Shown: positions 24,018 through 35,444, numbered from the stretch's first letter. The stretch is 64,000 nt of DNA from Poecilobothrus nobilitatus (GCA_947095535.1 OX352774.1:260683843-260747842); one strand, 5' to 3'. Notes: generated by a model from the sequence alone, not told the origin. Translations and numbers: made by a program.

Positions 24018-25195
24018 TATACCCTACACATTAAGTATAGGGTATATTAACTTTGGTATGGTGTTTGTAACCACCAAAAGGAAGCGAGTTAGGTATAGAC
24101 ATGTATATATATTCTGAATCAGGATCACCTCCTGAGTCGATTTAGCGATGTCCGTCCGTCCGTCCGTCCGTCCGTACGCACAATAACTCAAAAAATAATG
24201 ATGCTATCTTGATGAAATTTATACTGTAGGTTAACAATGACAAAGGTATTGCAAATGGGCCAAATCGGACCATACGTTCGGGTACCTCCCATACAACTCC
24301 CAAAACCGAATACGCATATCTTCGAAATTAATAAAGATAGAAACTTAAAATTTTGTACGAGGCTGTGTTTTCCTGAATCTCTGATATCCCTAAAATTTGA
24401 AATGAATTGGAGTGGTTGTTCGGATCGCTTCCATACAACTTTCAAAACCGAACAAGCATATCTTCGAAATTAATAAAGATAAAAACTTCAAATTTAGTAC
24501 TAGAGTGTTGTTTCCTGAATCCCTTATTTGTCCAAAATTGGAGATGAATTGGAGGAGCTGTTCGGGTACCTCCCATACAACTCCCAAAACCGAACAAGCA
24601 TATCTTCGAAATTAATAAAGATAGGAACTTCAAATTTGATACGAGGGTGCTGTTTACTAAATCCCTAATTTGCCTAAAATTTGAGATGAATCGGAGTGAT
24701 CGTTCGGGTACCTCCCATACAACTCCCAAAACCGAACAAGCATATCTTCGAAATTAATAAAGATAGAAACTTCAAATTTGATACCAGGGTGTTGTTTCCT
24801 GAATCCGTGATTTGCCTAAAATTTCAGATGAATTGGAGGAGCTATTCGGGTACCTTCCATACAACTCCCAAAACCGAACAAGCATATATCTTCGAAATTA
24901 ATAAATATAAAAACTTGAAATTTGATATAAGAGTATTCTACCCTGTTCTGATGATGTCTCTAAAATTTGAGATGAATTGGGGTGGTGGTCCGGGTGCCTT
25001 CGCACACTTCCCAAGACCTTAAAAGCATATCTTCGAATTTAATAAAGATAGAAACCTGAAATTTTGTACAAAGGTTGTAACAGCATTTATTTTTTTTAGC
25101 TTGTATTAAATACCTAACTAAAATAACTTATGGATTTTTAATTTAATTTGAATTTTTTAGGTGTAGGGTATAAATAAGTCGGTTGCATCGACTTA
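24018..25195 (+). mobile_element. DINE-TR1-like element with perfect 12-bp inverted ends and central tandem array
   Basis: TATACCCTACAC at 24018-24029 is the exact inverse of GTGTAGGGTATA at 25161-25172. Just inside the left end, AGTATAGGGTATA can pair back on the terminus. Next come 'GAGTCGATTTAGC' and a GTCC/TCCG microsatellite (24150-24178), both typical of the 5' block of INE-1/DINE-1. Six 142-bp tandem units follow. Beyond the right end, TAAGTCG-GTTGCAT-CGACTTA (25175-25195) forms a 7-bp stem, as Helitron-type 3' ends do, but no clear CTRR terminus follows. In Drosophila the DINE-TR1 family has this same plan with central repeats of about 150 bp. There is no replicase gene, so it is non-autonomous. 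Confidence 0.8.
24300..25060. repeat. 142-bp central tandem array, six units (the last partial)
   Basis: The landmark GCATAT (start of GCATATCTTCGAAATTAATA) begins at 24314, 24456, 24598, 24740, 24882 and 25025. The spacings are 142, 142, 142, 142 and 143 bp. Units are similar but not identical and share CCAAAACCGAACAAGCATAT and AAATTTGAGATGAATTGGAG. Because 142 is not a multiple of 3, each unit shifts the reading frame. The overlapping frames of 65-108 codons on both strands here (for example 24696-25022 plus and 24442-24729 minus) are by-products of a GC-richer repeat, not genes. Confidence 0.9.
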
Positions 25196-26940
25196 CTGTT
25201 ACTTTTACTTCTTTTTTCCTTATAAATATTTCGAATTCAAAGAAAATTTCAAAATTTGGTTAAAAAGTTGAAAAAAATTGGCATGTTTTTATAACTTTTG
25301 GAAAACGAAAAAAATATGATTTTTCAATTTTTTTTTAAGTATCTAAAATATTTTGTTGTAAGACTAAAACTTTTGCAATATATTGAAAAAAAAAGTTTCT
25401 TTAGAACGAGAAAATATGAAGCCAAATGATGTAGAGAAGCATTAAGATAAAAGTGATATAACAAACCTAAATATTATATAGAATTAAAAGCTTTGTTAAA
25501 AATTCTGATTTGTCCTAGTAAATTATTAGTTAATCCCATTTTAAATTATTTTTTTATTTTTAATTCTGAATTTCTATTTTATTTAAAACACATACATTTT
25601 TATAAATTATACATATATGTATATACATTTATAAATTATAAAATATTTTTTATATTAAAAATATTCATATACCTATGTATAAACACGATATATTATGTAC
25701 ACGATTTTCTGCACCCACATTCATTTTTCTTCAATTTAATTTAAATGTTAATTTTTTTTTTATTTTTATTTTAATTCATAATTTAAGTAAATTATAATTT
25801 TATGATGCACAATTTTTTTAATTTTTTAAATAAAATTCAAAAATATTTTGATCAATTATTTTTCATTAAAATTCTCTTTTTTTTTTGTTATTTTTTTTAT
25901 TTTATCAATTAACTTAATTACATATTATAACATAATTAGAGTGCATCATAAAACCTCTAAAACCAAAAGCAAAAAAAAAAAAAATAAAAAAAAAAATAAA
26001 AATATTCCTACAAAATAAAGTGAGAACTTTTACGCCTTCTACACACTGAAAAAACCTAACCTACATGTAAGAATTACTGTTTTTCCTACCATTTTTTTTT
26101 TTTTTTTTGTTAAATAATTTAATTTTAGACAAATTATATTACCACAGTATAAAAAAAAACGTATATATTCTGCCACAGACCCTAAGCCAGGGTTATTAAT
26201 AATTACTTTTTATTGTATATCCAATCTTTGGCTGTAAAATTAAAAAAAGAAAAAGGAAAAAAAAAAAAAAACGAAAAAAAGGAGAGAACTAAAATAAACT
26301 GTATATATAGGTATCATTTTTTTTACCTGTTCTTTCATTTAAAAGACAATAATTTTCCTTTACAAAAATAAGTTTTTTAAAAGCTTTACTGTATTTAATT
26401 GGCACCTTTTTTTGGGTTTTTTTTTTTTGGTTTTTGGTTTTATATATAGTTTGTTTCTTTATTGTTGTTCTGTTGTTGTTTTTTTTTTATGTTCTTGATC
26501 AGATCACTATTTTAAGTTGATTTTGTTTTTAGAGTTTTGGCAAAGATCATATCAGTAAGAACATAAGATCACCTGAACTGATAAAGTGTTATGCCATTAG
26601 TAGTATTTGATCTAATATAATTGAGCCTGAAACAACACAGTAATTAAGTGTTTTATAAATGAAATACCTTTTTTTTGTTTTTGTTTTTTTGTGTATTGTT
26701 GGTCTTTTAAAAAAATTTGTTTAAACCTTTATTGCTAGTTTAATTTGTTTTTTTTTTTTTGTTTTATTTTTTATGTTCAGTTGAGATCACCGTCATTTTT
26801 TGAATTTTTTTCTTTAGTAATTTTCATATTCTTTCCCTTTTTTTTGAAATTAAATTGAATATTTTATTGATTTTTTGTTCCAAGTTAGTCAGTCTAATGC
26901 CAAAAGTCTAATAATATTTTAAGTTTAGTTTCATTTCTCA
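25196..26940. other. AT-rich non-coding DNA
   Basis: The stretch has long A/T runs (25971-26002, 26090-26110, 26250-26280, 26740-26762). A slightly GC-richer patch at 26500-26650 (repeated GATCA motifs) has no open frame of note. I see no gene. Confidence 0.5.
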
Positions 26941-26944
26941 AAGC

Positions 26945-27032
26945 GCTTGGCTGGCTGAATGGTTAACCACATAACCTATTAAACATGGAAGTGCGAGTTC
27001 AAATCTTGCACAAGTCGCAAGCAGTTGATTAA
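26945..27032 (+). repeat. tRNA-derived SINE head, copy 1
   Basis: The A-box-like GGCTGAATGGTTAACC and the T-arm GCGAG-TTCAAAT-CTTGC (extended to a 7-bp stem by GT..AC) are spaced as in a tRNA. The sequence aligns almost base for base with 50740-50830: shared ATGGTTAA or GTGGTTAA, CTATTAAAC or TTATTAAAC, GAAGTGCG or GGAGTGCG, then CTTGCACAAGT or CCTGCACAGGT. The anticodon arm does not pair well. Two dispersed copies with the same internal Pol III promoter indicate a SINE rather than a tRNA gene. The 3' body is not recognisable. Confidence 0.65.
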
Positions 27033-27733
27033 GTACTAGTATTTTCATCAAACCTAATTCCCGATCTTCGAATTTCTTATAAAACATCTCATTAACAGAT
27101 AGATACGGGTTATAGAGGATTATTAAATTATGAACTTTAAAATGGAAATTTTTAAATTATAGTCTTTTAATAGTAGCAAAATACCATTTTCCAGTTTATG
27201 TGAATTGATTGGTCCAATAGTAGTCTTTTAGTTTAAAGGTATGTGAGGACATATTTTCGATAACTTTAGTCAATTTATTAAGTACCGTTTATTTATAAAA
27301 GTTTCTGTTTTTGTGCAAAATTAACTACATTGCATAATTAAAAAAGAAAACTTTGTGTTTTAAGTTGTTGTGTTTTAAATTCTAGAAAACCTCAATCGAC
27401 CTCAATTCAACTACAATCGGTGAAGTATTTAATATTCTTAATGGTTTAGGAGCACTGAAGTTTTTATTTTCCTAAAAGATCAACGATGAAAATTTTATAT
27501 CATATAAAATTCAATTTTTTCTGACTATAAAAAAAATTAGACACATAGTGAAAAGCCGAACCGTTTTATTCATAACTAATTTACGATTTTCGACTTTAGA
27601 AAATACGTTCAAAATATGCAATTTCAATTATTTAGACATATGAACAATAAACAGAAATAAGTACGAACTCTCTAATGCTAAAGGCACATGCTGAAAGAAT
27701 TAGCAGAGTAGACACAAAAATATGAATACTACA

Positions 27734-27795
27734 CTACTACACGTAGCTACTTGAACTACTACACGTAGCTACTTGAACTACTACACGTAGCTACT
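27734..27795. repeat. 22-bp perfect tandem repeat, 2.8 copies
   Basis: The unit CTACTACACGTAGCTACTTG plus AA starts at 27734, 27756 and 27778, with the last copy ending at 27795. Copies are identical, which implies recent expansion. The unit holds the palindrome GTAGCTAC and the near-palindrome CTACACGTAG. It has the same period as the unrelated array at 4943. Confidence 0.85.
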
Positions 27796-27811
27796 AGGTA
27801 AGAGCTACTAT

Positions 27812-28009
27812 ATGTATTTTGCCAATAACAAAGTACTAAATGAACTAATGTTAGAAGCTGATATTAGAATACCAAAGGTGAAGAATCTTGGAAAAGGGTT
27901 ACTGAGAAGATTTCTCCCAAAATGGGGACACATGATCAGGAAATCATTCGATTCTTTAGGTCCATTGACGGGCGCAAAGATCTGCTGCGATAAACAAGTG
28001 TCTTACTGA
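27812..28009 (+). other. Unassigned 65-codon open frame in GC-richer patch
   Basis: The frame starts ATG at 27812 and is mixed in composition, with basic residues (GKGLLRRFLPKWGHMIRK) and two adjacent cysteines near the end. It is visibly richer in G+C than its flanks and directly follows a tandem repeat, so it is probably a scrap of a mobile element. I do not recognise the family. There is no sign of splice sites, a promoter or a polyadenylation context that would make it a gene. Confidence 0.2.
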
Positions 28010-30200
28010 GTTGAAGGGTGCATTACGACTCGTAGGACACAGATGTTTATACCAAAGAACATGAGCTTGAGCAAAGCATTATTAAAGGAAAATAAATTAA
28101 AATTACCCCTTTCGAATAATTAGAAAGCTCTATATTAAATAAACCACTTTTCGAAAACTAATGTCTTCAATTTAGACAAATATGGATTCAAGCACTTTAT
28201 TGGCTCATAATTAACTATAAAAGTTAAGAATCGGGGAAGAATTTTTTTTTTTTTTTTTCAAAATACAAATTAGTGCTATTCTGATAACGGTGAGAATTTT
28301 TGATTATTAAATTTCAATGTTGAGCAAAAAAAATTTCTATATCACCTTATATAACATGATCATGCAGATCATATTATTATGTACCATTCTAAATATCAGG
28401 TATAAGTATAATTCACTTCTCATCGATTTTTTTTTTGTTTTTGTTTTTTTATGAATGTTAAAACCTTTGGTGGAAGTCAATAGAAATTTTGTTTGATGGT
28501 TCGATGGTTTCAATTCATCTGATATTATTTTATTTTTATTTTTCATTTGGAAATAAAAAATTATATGGCGCTTAAGAAATAAAAAATTTCCCAAAAACGA
28601 AAAAAAAAGGAGCTAAAATGAATGAGCATTGATCAGAATGATTTTTGATCGGGATATAATTTTTTTTTTTTTGTTGTTTTTATTTTTATTCTTTAGATTC
28701 AGTCAGAATCAGTTATTCATGTTATAGGAATTTCAGATTATTTTTATTGTTGGTTCTTTTTTATTTTTTTTTAAGAATTTGGATGAATAAAAGAACTCAA
28801 TAAAAAGTTATCAATATACATAATATATACCTTTAAAAATATCTTATCTGATCATTTAATCTTATGACTCCGACGACGATGACGACGGATACTGATCCGA
28901 TCCGTGTTGCTTAAAAAAAAGAAAAATTATGAAAAAAAAACTTATTGTTAATGATATTGATGGAAAATGATGTGATGTACATTCAAATTGACTCTGATTG
29001 AATGTAATTTGGATTGAATTTAGGATTCGTATATAATTTTATACATAGGATTTCAAAATTGGAACCTGTAAAAATGCATAATAAATAAATTTAAGACTAC
29101 CAATTCATTCATTTCATTTAGAAATTGGTTTTAAATTCATTTCTGTTTTTATTTTTAATTTTTTTTTTTATAATGGATTTTTAAAAGGTAATAAAACAAA
29201 TTATAGGGTTATGTTGAATTTTTATAAAGTGATTTTGACATTTTTATTTTTTTTTTTTTAGTGTAATTTAAAAGTAATTTTTTTCTTAATGAAGAGTCAA
29301 ATTCATTTTGATTAAAGTGTAAAATAATTTTTTTTTATTGCTAAGTTTTTTTTTTAGTTGCTCTTTTTTTTTTGTCTTATTAGTTTCTGATTTTCGTTAA
29401 AATTTTCACTTTAATTAAAATCCAAAACACATTATCTAAAACAATCAATTTAAAATTGTATCTAAAAACAGTGGGTAAATATTTTGTTTAGACTTCAAAC
29501 TATGTTTTTTTTATAGTTTTGATCGCAAGACTGCCATACAAGAGTCAAAGTGAACGACTGTTATCTAATTTTACAAAGTTCAACTATTAACCGATTCTAA
29601 TTTATTTCAAACTATATTTTAGGTTTGGTCATTATTTTCAGTACAATTTCATTTTTTGGAATAAAAAATTGTTGTTTCATTTTTGTTTTCTGCAAAATAA
29701 TGTAAATTGTTTGTAGAAAATTTTCAAATGAGTACACTTTGGTTCAAAAAGAAATTTACTTATTTATGGTGTTTGAGGTTTTGTAAAAAAAAAAAAAATT
29801 TACTTTAATAATGTTTAACCTTAAGATTTAATAGTCAAGGAAGAGCTTCCTTGAGTTGGTCAGAACGCTTTGGCTAACAGGGTCAATTTGTAGTACAACT
29901 AGAGCTTTGTAGCTAGATCTGAGTTTAAAAAGACCCAAAGAGATACTTTCTCTCTCTAGCCCAAAAATCTATTTAAATTAAGTTCTATTAATTCTAAAAT
30001 TTACAGTTCATTATTGTATTTATTTAACACATCTGAAAAGGAGAAATCGAACCCTCTTTTATAAAACATAAAGTTTCTTTTTATCCTTTTTCTTCTTTTG
30101 TACATAAGACCTCCCTTATATATTTTCCTCCAACTCGGTTCGTAATTATTGTTCTAGTATTTTCTCATAGTATGTTAATCTTAAACAGCTCTAGAAGAAT
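28010..30200. other. AT-rich non-coding DNA with one GAC/CGA-rich spot
   Basis: Most is low complexity. At 28867-28911 a GC-rich spot, GACTCCGACGACGATGACGA, stands out; in one frame it reads as a run of Asp, but it is closed by stops on both sides. At 29840-29935 a sequence resembles a worn tRNA-like unit (GAGTTGGTCAGAACGC, then GAGTTTAAAAAG about 70 bases on), too degraded to call. Confidence 0.4.
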
Positions 30201-30204
30201 TGTT

Positions 30205-30510
30205 CGTTACCAGATGTTGTTCGGTCGACCACGTTTTCTACTGCCTTGAGCCTTTCATATTATTATCATTCTCTCTATATTTTTTGTCAGTTTTTTAAGT
30301 GTGCTTTTTATCCAGTTTCATTTCCGTAGCATTATTTGTCTCATAACTGGTTCCTCATTTGTTATATTTCACAGAGCATCATTTGTTTTTGTTGTCATCT
30401 AAAATACTCTTTATATGAGTATTATAGAGGCACTTATTGACAAGTATCTGCAATTTGTTGTCCACTAGGTTTGGTGTTGGCCATGTTTTGCTACCAAGCG
30501 CAGATTTAAC
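30205..30510 (-). pseudogene. Decayed non-LTR retrotransposon C-terminal fragment
   Basis: On the minus strand, 30379-30507 is open for 42 codons and contains GSKTW, then LVDNKLQILVNKCLYN, fitting the '(Y)G.ETW......LQ.F.NKCLR.I' segment after the RT domain in many LINEs. Further along the same strand, 30210-30248 encodes QGSRKRGRPNNIW, the common 'QG.R.RGRP..TW' motif near the end of such proteins. It is followed by a stop where 'RR' is expected, then RTILLELFK. The two pieces are in different frames, so at least one indel separates them. The order and spacing of the two motifs make this a confident remnant; the clade (RTE- or CR1-like) is a guess. Confidence 0.75.
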
Positions 30511-31617
30511 ACAACACTAAAAGTTACTTTTTATAAAAACAAAAACAATCGTTTTGGGTCTGTAAACATTTTTATTGTACGTTAATCCATAGAATTAATT
30601 ATAAGTAAAATGCTTGTACTTGTTAATGGTTAAATACATTTTTAATTAGAGGCCACTTAAAAAGTCTTTATTTCCTTTGTGTTAAACATGAAATAAATAA
30701 ATATGAAATAATTTAATTAAATGTGCTGCTATTTGTGAACAAAATCTTCTATCAAAATTTATCATAATTTAAAATGAATTTATAGAACATTGTAACTTCT
30801 CCAAAGATCTTCTTATTCCCATTATATGATATTCCCGCCAAAACTGCAATTATGAATAAACTGATACAAAAATGAAGCTTTTAACTATAGCGTGTAAAGA
30901 AAAACCATTATTTTCATCAATTATATGTTTTAAAATCTATTTAAGAAAGTTTCGATGCTTTTTTTTTTTACAATAATAACATTAACTATTAGGAATAAAA
31001 TGAGAACCAATTAATTTATTAAATACTTTTTTTTTGTATATTTACACACAAAAGTTAAGAGTAAAACAAGACTTTAAAATTAAAGAACAGGTAAATTTGT
31101 AATACCTTTTAAAGGTATCCCTATTATTATTATATTATTATTAGGATTAATTTACCTACTATTATTTTTCTTTTTAATTTGATTTACTATTCTGTTTGTA
31201 TTTTTAAAGTACACTTTTAAATAAATTCTAAAATTTATTTACTTAGTATTTACTTATACATTCGTGATTCTTATTCTTAAGATTTATTATACATAATTCT
31301 TTGTACTTTCCATTAAGTATTCACTTCAATTTTAACCAATTGAAGATTAGTAATTGTTTTTATTTTTATTTTTTTTTTTATTTAAACGGATTACTTTTAG
31401 TAGATGATTTAAAATTAAATAAAACGAGATTTCAGCTATAGGAATAAAGATGAGAAAAGGTTATTATTATTTTCTAAAGTAATCTATAATGGTAATAAAT
31501 GAGTGTAAACAGATTCTTGGAAGGTATTAAAGATTATTCTAAATATATTTTAGATTATATATTTTAGTATTTTTAATTGTTATTTATTTAAGTTGATGGG
31601 ATCACGTGTTTTAGAGT
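30511..31617. other. AT-rich non-coding DNA
   Basis: I see nothing recognisable beyond short poly-T runs and an ATT-rich patch at 31121-31145. Confidence 0.5.
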
Positions 31618-32240
31618 GTTTTTTAGCACATTTTTCAAAAATATTTGTTTGTTAACTTCTTTAACTCTGTCCATCGTGTGTCTGTGCATCCGTTTCTTTA
31701 CAAAATTTTTGCCCGTAGTTTAAGATGAAACAATATAATTTTAATTATCAATAGATTTCATTAAAAAAAATGCATGTGTTGTGGAACATCTTTTTTATGT
31801 AGCCCCACCCATTACAAAGTCATATCTCAAGTTCTGTTAAAAAATATTTTAATCTAAAAAACGTCAAACGACATCAAGAGCCTTATAAATCAATATAAAA
31901 ATTATACAATTTTTTGCAATTTAAATTTATCAATTATTGAAAACATACTATTGCTAAATTGTTTCTCTCCGTATCTCCGGAACACTTTTAATTAGAATGT
32001 TATTTTATAAAGGGAAGATTTTTATTACCTCAGAAAAAATTATTTTATACTTGAGAGTTATCCATTTAAGAGAGAATAGAGAAATTGAAAATTTAATTCG
32101 CTATTTTTAAACACATATAACCTGAACGTAGCTATGCAAATTTGTCATAAGTAAAATGCAAAAATTAAAACTCCAATTTACATAGTTTTAAGAGATTTTG
32201 ATAATTTATAGCGTATGCTTAAAATAAAGTGTCTCTTAAT
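31618..32240 (+). mobile_element. DINE-like element, second subtype, plus strand
   Basis: The element opens AGCACATTTTTCAAAAATATTT, as at 17712. It continues with a decayed tract (CTGTCCATCGTGTGTCTGTG) and AGCCCCACCCATTACAAAG at about 31800, equivalent to the CCGTTACGGAGCTA block. Then comes AACGTCAAACGACAT at about 31861 and a CTCCGGAACACTTTTAATTAG block at about 31975, ending in the 'AACACATATAACCTGAAC' block. It has the same order and spacing as the minus-strand copies at 14800 and 61305. It is non-coding. Confidence 0.7.
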
Positions 32241-32363
32241 TTTTCATAATTTTATTCATATAAAATTAATTATAAGAAAAATTACAGATTTTGATTCAAA
32301 AATAGTCACAATTCTAAAATGATTTTTATTGTCTTTGGAAAATGTGTGTCTTTCCTTTCAGTG

Positions 32364-33080
32364 CAGGGCCGAAAAACTCGACTCCAGAAGTGGACTTCTT
32401 ACTCATTATAGAAAGCAAATGTCCCATGATATTTTTGACTCTCAACTGTAAGTTAAAATTCCCACAAAAAAAAAAAACAAAATTCTAATGGTTTCGTCTT
32501 AAGTCTTCCATCCTAATTATTTTTGTTTACGTAAATCAGTCCCCACTGTTTTAAATTTCTTGATGTTGGAATATGTACATGTAAAAAAAAAATCATTAGG
32601 GAGGATTTTAGAGTTGGTTGCAAAATCAGAGTTATACCTTCGCTTTTTTCAGAATCCAACTTAAAAATAATTGAATTTAAAATCTTTGAATTGAGAAACA
32701 AAGCCTTAAACATTTATTTCACATTACGTTGAGAGAAATAAGACATTTTCGAAAATAAGGCCTTATTTCGTATCTGAATGTGAAATAAGGTTTTAAATTC
32801 TTTATAGCACCCAACCATAAAATTCCTCCTAATTCAGAATCTTATATATTTATTGAATTTATAAAATAAAATTACCTTGATCAGTTTTTTGACTGCGGAA
32901 TTCATTTTCATTTCAATAAAACTTTTGATGTACTTTAAAAAGCCAAAATACGCATTAAAAAAAATTCTCATCGGGAGTTCCTGTCCTTGGCAGTGAGACA
33001 AAAGTCCCATTGGACTTCTGACTCATTGAAGTTAGTCAAAAGTTCCAATGGGACTTCTGCCACCGAGAGTTTTGGTCCTG
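32364..33080 (+). mobile_element. Probable hAT-like non-autonomous element with internal foldback
   Basis: The left end starts CAGGGCCGAAAAACTCG and the right end, read inward, starts CAGGACCAAAACTCTCG. Similarity continues through CAGAAGT on both sides, giving imperfect inverted repeats of about 30 bp. CAGGG-type ends suit hAT, but the flanking 8-mers (TTTCAGTG and TACCATTT) do not match, so there is no visible target duplication. Inside, inverted arms flank 32715-32790 (TTTCACATT...GAAATAAG against CTTATTTC...AATGTGAAA). A block (AGAGTTGGTTGCAAAATCAG) is shared with the arrays at 57958-58250 and 45489. There is no transposase frame. Confidence 0.5.
33002..33056. repeat. 13-bp perfect inverted repeat near the element's right end
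   Basis: AAGTCCCATTGGA at 33002-33014 pairs exactly with TCCAATGGGACTT at 33044-33056 across a 29-nt loop. It belongs to the subterminal zone of the 32364-33080 element, where related GGACTTCT and ACTCATT motifs recur at both ends. Confidence 0.75.
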
Positions 33081-34690
33081 TACCATTTAATAAGGTATTA
33101 TTTATATTAATAATAATTACACAGTCCTACCCAAGGGGCTCGAATCCGGTATGTAGTAATTCAAAAAAATGTATTTTATTACTCTTACATCATTATCTAA
33201 TTACCTAGTTTTTAAAAATATGTTTGGTATTATAGAACCATAATGTAAATTTTTGTTAACAACATTTTATAGAACGTTAATGACAATTTTGTTAATTGTG
33301 CAATACGTTGCGAAAAATCCATTTCGTCATACATTTAACTTAATTTTAAATTTCTAGAACATTTCCATTAAATCTTATAAATATTTTTAACCTAACAATT
33401 AACCTCCTTGTTTTATAAGTATAAAATATAGTATAAAGAGTTATATTTTTAAAGTTCTTTAAAAGAATCTTTTTAAATTATTAAATAATATAAAAATTTT
33501 CCATTAAATTCATGATCATTCATTATTTTTCATTATTATTAAATGTTTAATTCTAATTTTAGATCCTCCATCTTTTTTTGTTTTTCTAAACATCGTTTTC
33601 CATTAACAGTTTAAAACAATTTTCATGTTCATATAATATTTACCATTATAATGAATTAAACATTTCCATTAAAATTTTAATGGAAGCACCTTACATAATT
33701 AAATGGTATCCATTTCCGTTATGAAAATACATTTATTTCCCACCATTTTGTTGATTTTATTTAAACTATAGGTAATAAAATCATTAAATACTAAAAACTT
33801 ATAAAATATGATTATAGAATTCATTTGCATCTTTAAAATAATATTTTAATTTTCTTAAACGCATTTATTTTAAAAATAAAAAAAAAAAAATACATACAGT
33901 GAACTTTAAATTGATTTTAATGGTAAGTAAATGGAACCAGAATGGGACAATAAAATTAACATAAAAATCAACAATACAACAAAAAAAAAAAAAAAAATTA
34001 AAATGAACTGAAACCTCCGTTGTTGAAGTGGCTTCAAGGGCTATTAAATACAATTTTGATAAGATAAGCGCCCCCTGTATATGTAAACTCATCCATCACA
34101 ATTCAATTTTTAATTTAATTTTAAAAGAAAATTTTTTTTTTCGTATTTTTGTTTTCCATAAAAATTCTTTTTTGTTTTCTTTTCTTTTATTTCAGTTTTC
34201 TTTTAAAATTTTTTTTTTATTTTGATCTGGTTTTAATCATTTCCGCCATTCCATTTCATTTTTGTATATGAAATTTTAACTGTCGTCATTTATGACTTAA
34301 TTTGATTATCTTAACTTCTTTTTATACTGATGATTTTTGAGGTTATATCTTAGTTTTGTTGGGATTGAAATTAACTGAAAGATTAAAATAAAAGTGATAT
34401 AAAGTAAAAAGCAAAAGTCAATATAAGGTACTGTCATTTGAATTTAATTACGATATAATGAAGTTACAGTAACAGTTATAGTATAGAATCTATTTATTAT
34501 TACAGGTCTTTTGTTTTTTTCTTTTATTACTTTTATGGACATGACTGTTTCATTATTTTAATACAAATGTTTAATTAAATGTAATGATATTATAAATGAA
34601 ATATTTGATTTATAATATTTATATGTTAGTTGAACAGTTAGTTGACGTTTTTGAAATAGGATAGTATAGGTGTGTAATGATTCGAAAAAC
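33081..34690. other. AT-rich non-coding DNA
   Basis: ATTTTCCATTAAA-type motifs recur loosely over 33360-33740 but without a fixed period. Homopolymers occur at 33880-33890 and 33980-33997. Frames at 33865-34225 on both strands are Phe-rich chance frames. Confidence 0.45.
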
Positions 34691-34699
34691 CAATTTGAT

Positions 34700-35035
34700 G
34701 ATAAAGGAAGATTGTAAATGCCGGTCCGCCTTAAAGCATTAATATCTTATAAGACATTTAGGTAATAATCAAACGGGAAGAACGGAATCTGAGGGAAGAA
34801 TATAGAAGATAACAGATGCCCCTCAAAAAAATCTTTAATTTTATAGTTTCACAATTTTGTAAATATTTCCAGCAACTTTTGTATACTACGTGTACTACGT
34901 GTCTTGGATTTTGTGTACATTTCTTGCTCGGAGTAAGCTCAGCAGTTAAGACCTTAAGTTTCATTGCCTTTCTGACAGAATCTACACGTACCGTCATTTT
35001 CTTTTCCAATTTTCTTTAAGCGTCTCTGTAGCCGA
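34700..35035 (-). pseudogene. Decayed non-LTR retrotransposon fragment with CRFC motif
   Basis: On the minus strand one frame reads RRLKKIG, then GTCRFCQKGNET at 34957-34992, before a stop. This fits the 'R.L..IG....D..CRFC....ET..H....C' cysteine-histidine segment at the C-terminus of Jockey-, R1- and I-type LINE proteins. A frameshift moves the reading into the frame of an 83-codon minus-strand ORF (34758-35009) containing LTAEL, close to the 'TAEHLL' expected next. The local G+C is higher than around it. It is dead, with stops and shifts. Confidence 0.55.
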
Positions 35036-35444
35036 TTACCTAATAAAACATTGTGTGCAAATTGCTTTAAATCGATTTCACTTTGTTGTTTTTCCTTATA
35101 TTTACTTTAAATATTATATCCTACAGTTGTTCAATTCAAACCTTATTTCAATTAAAGTCAAGCAAAAGTAAAGTAGTAAAAAATTTGTACAGAGCTGCCA
35201 GTATGTGTTCCTTTAATTAAGATTTATCAATATTTTATCAAAATACATGAGCGACATAGTGATATAGTAATACCTTTCTTTTAAAAGATCTAAGGTTAAA
35301 CTTTTGATAGAAATAAAAATCTTTTAATTCCATTTTTAAACTGGTTTGGATCTTTTTAGCTTCCAAACCCCAAACCCCAAAATTCAGGGCGAAGTGATAG
35401 TAATGAGTACTCTTGATAAATTTAATTAGATGATTTTCCCTTTT

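Noticed and set aside
24188..25022. Cluster of overlapping open frames of 65-108 codons on both strands
   Set aside because: They lie in the 142-bp tandem array of a transposable element, overlap each other on both strands, and the period shifts the frame in each unit.
24300..25060. Regularly spaced repeats that might suggest a CRISPR array
   Set aside because: The 142-bp units are joined directly with no unique spacers, and the DNA is eukaryotic in every other respect.
28867..28911. Asp-rich coding run
   Set aside because: It is a short GAC/CGA repeat closed by stops on both sides, with no splice-site context.
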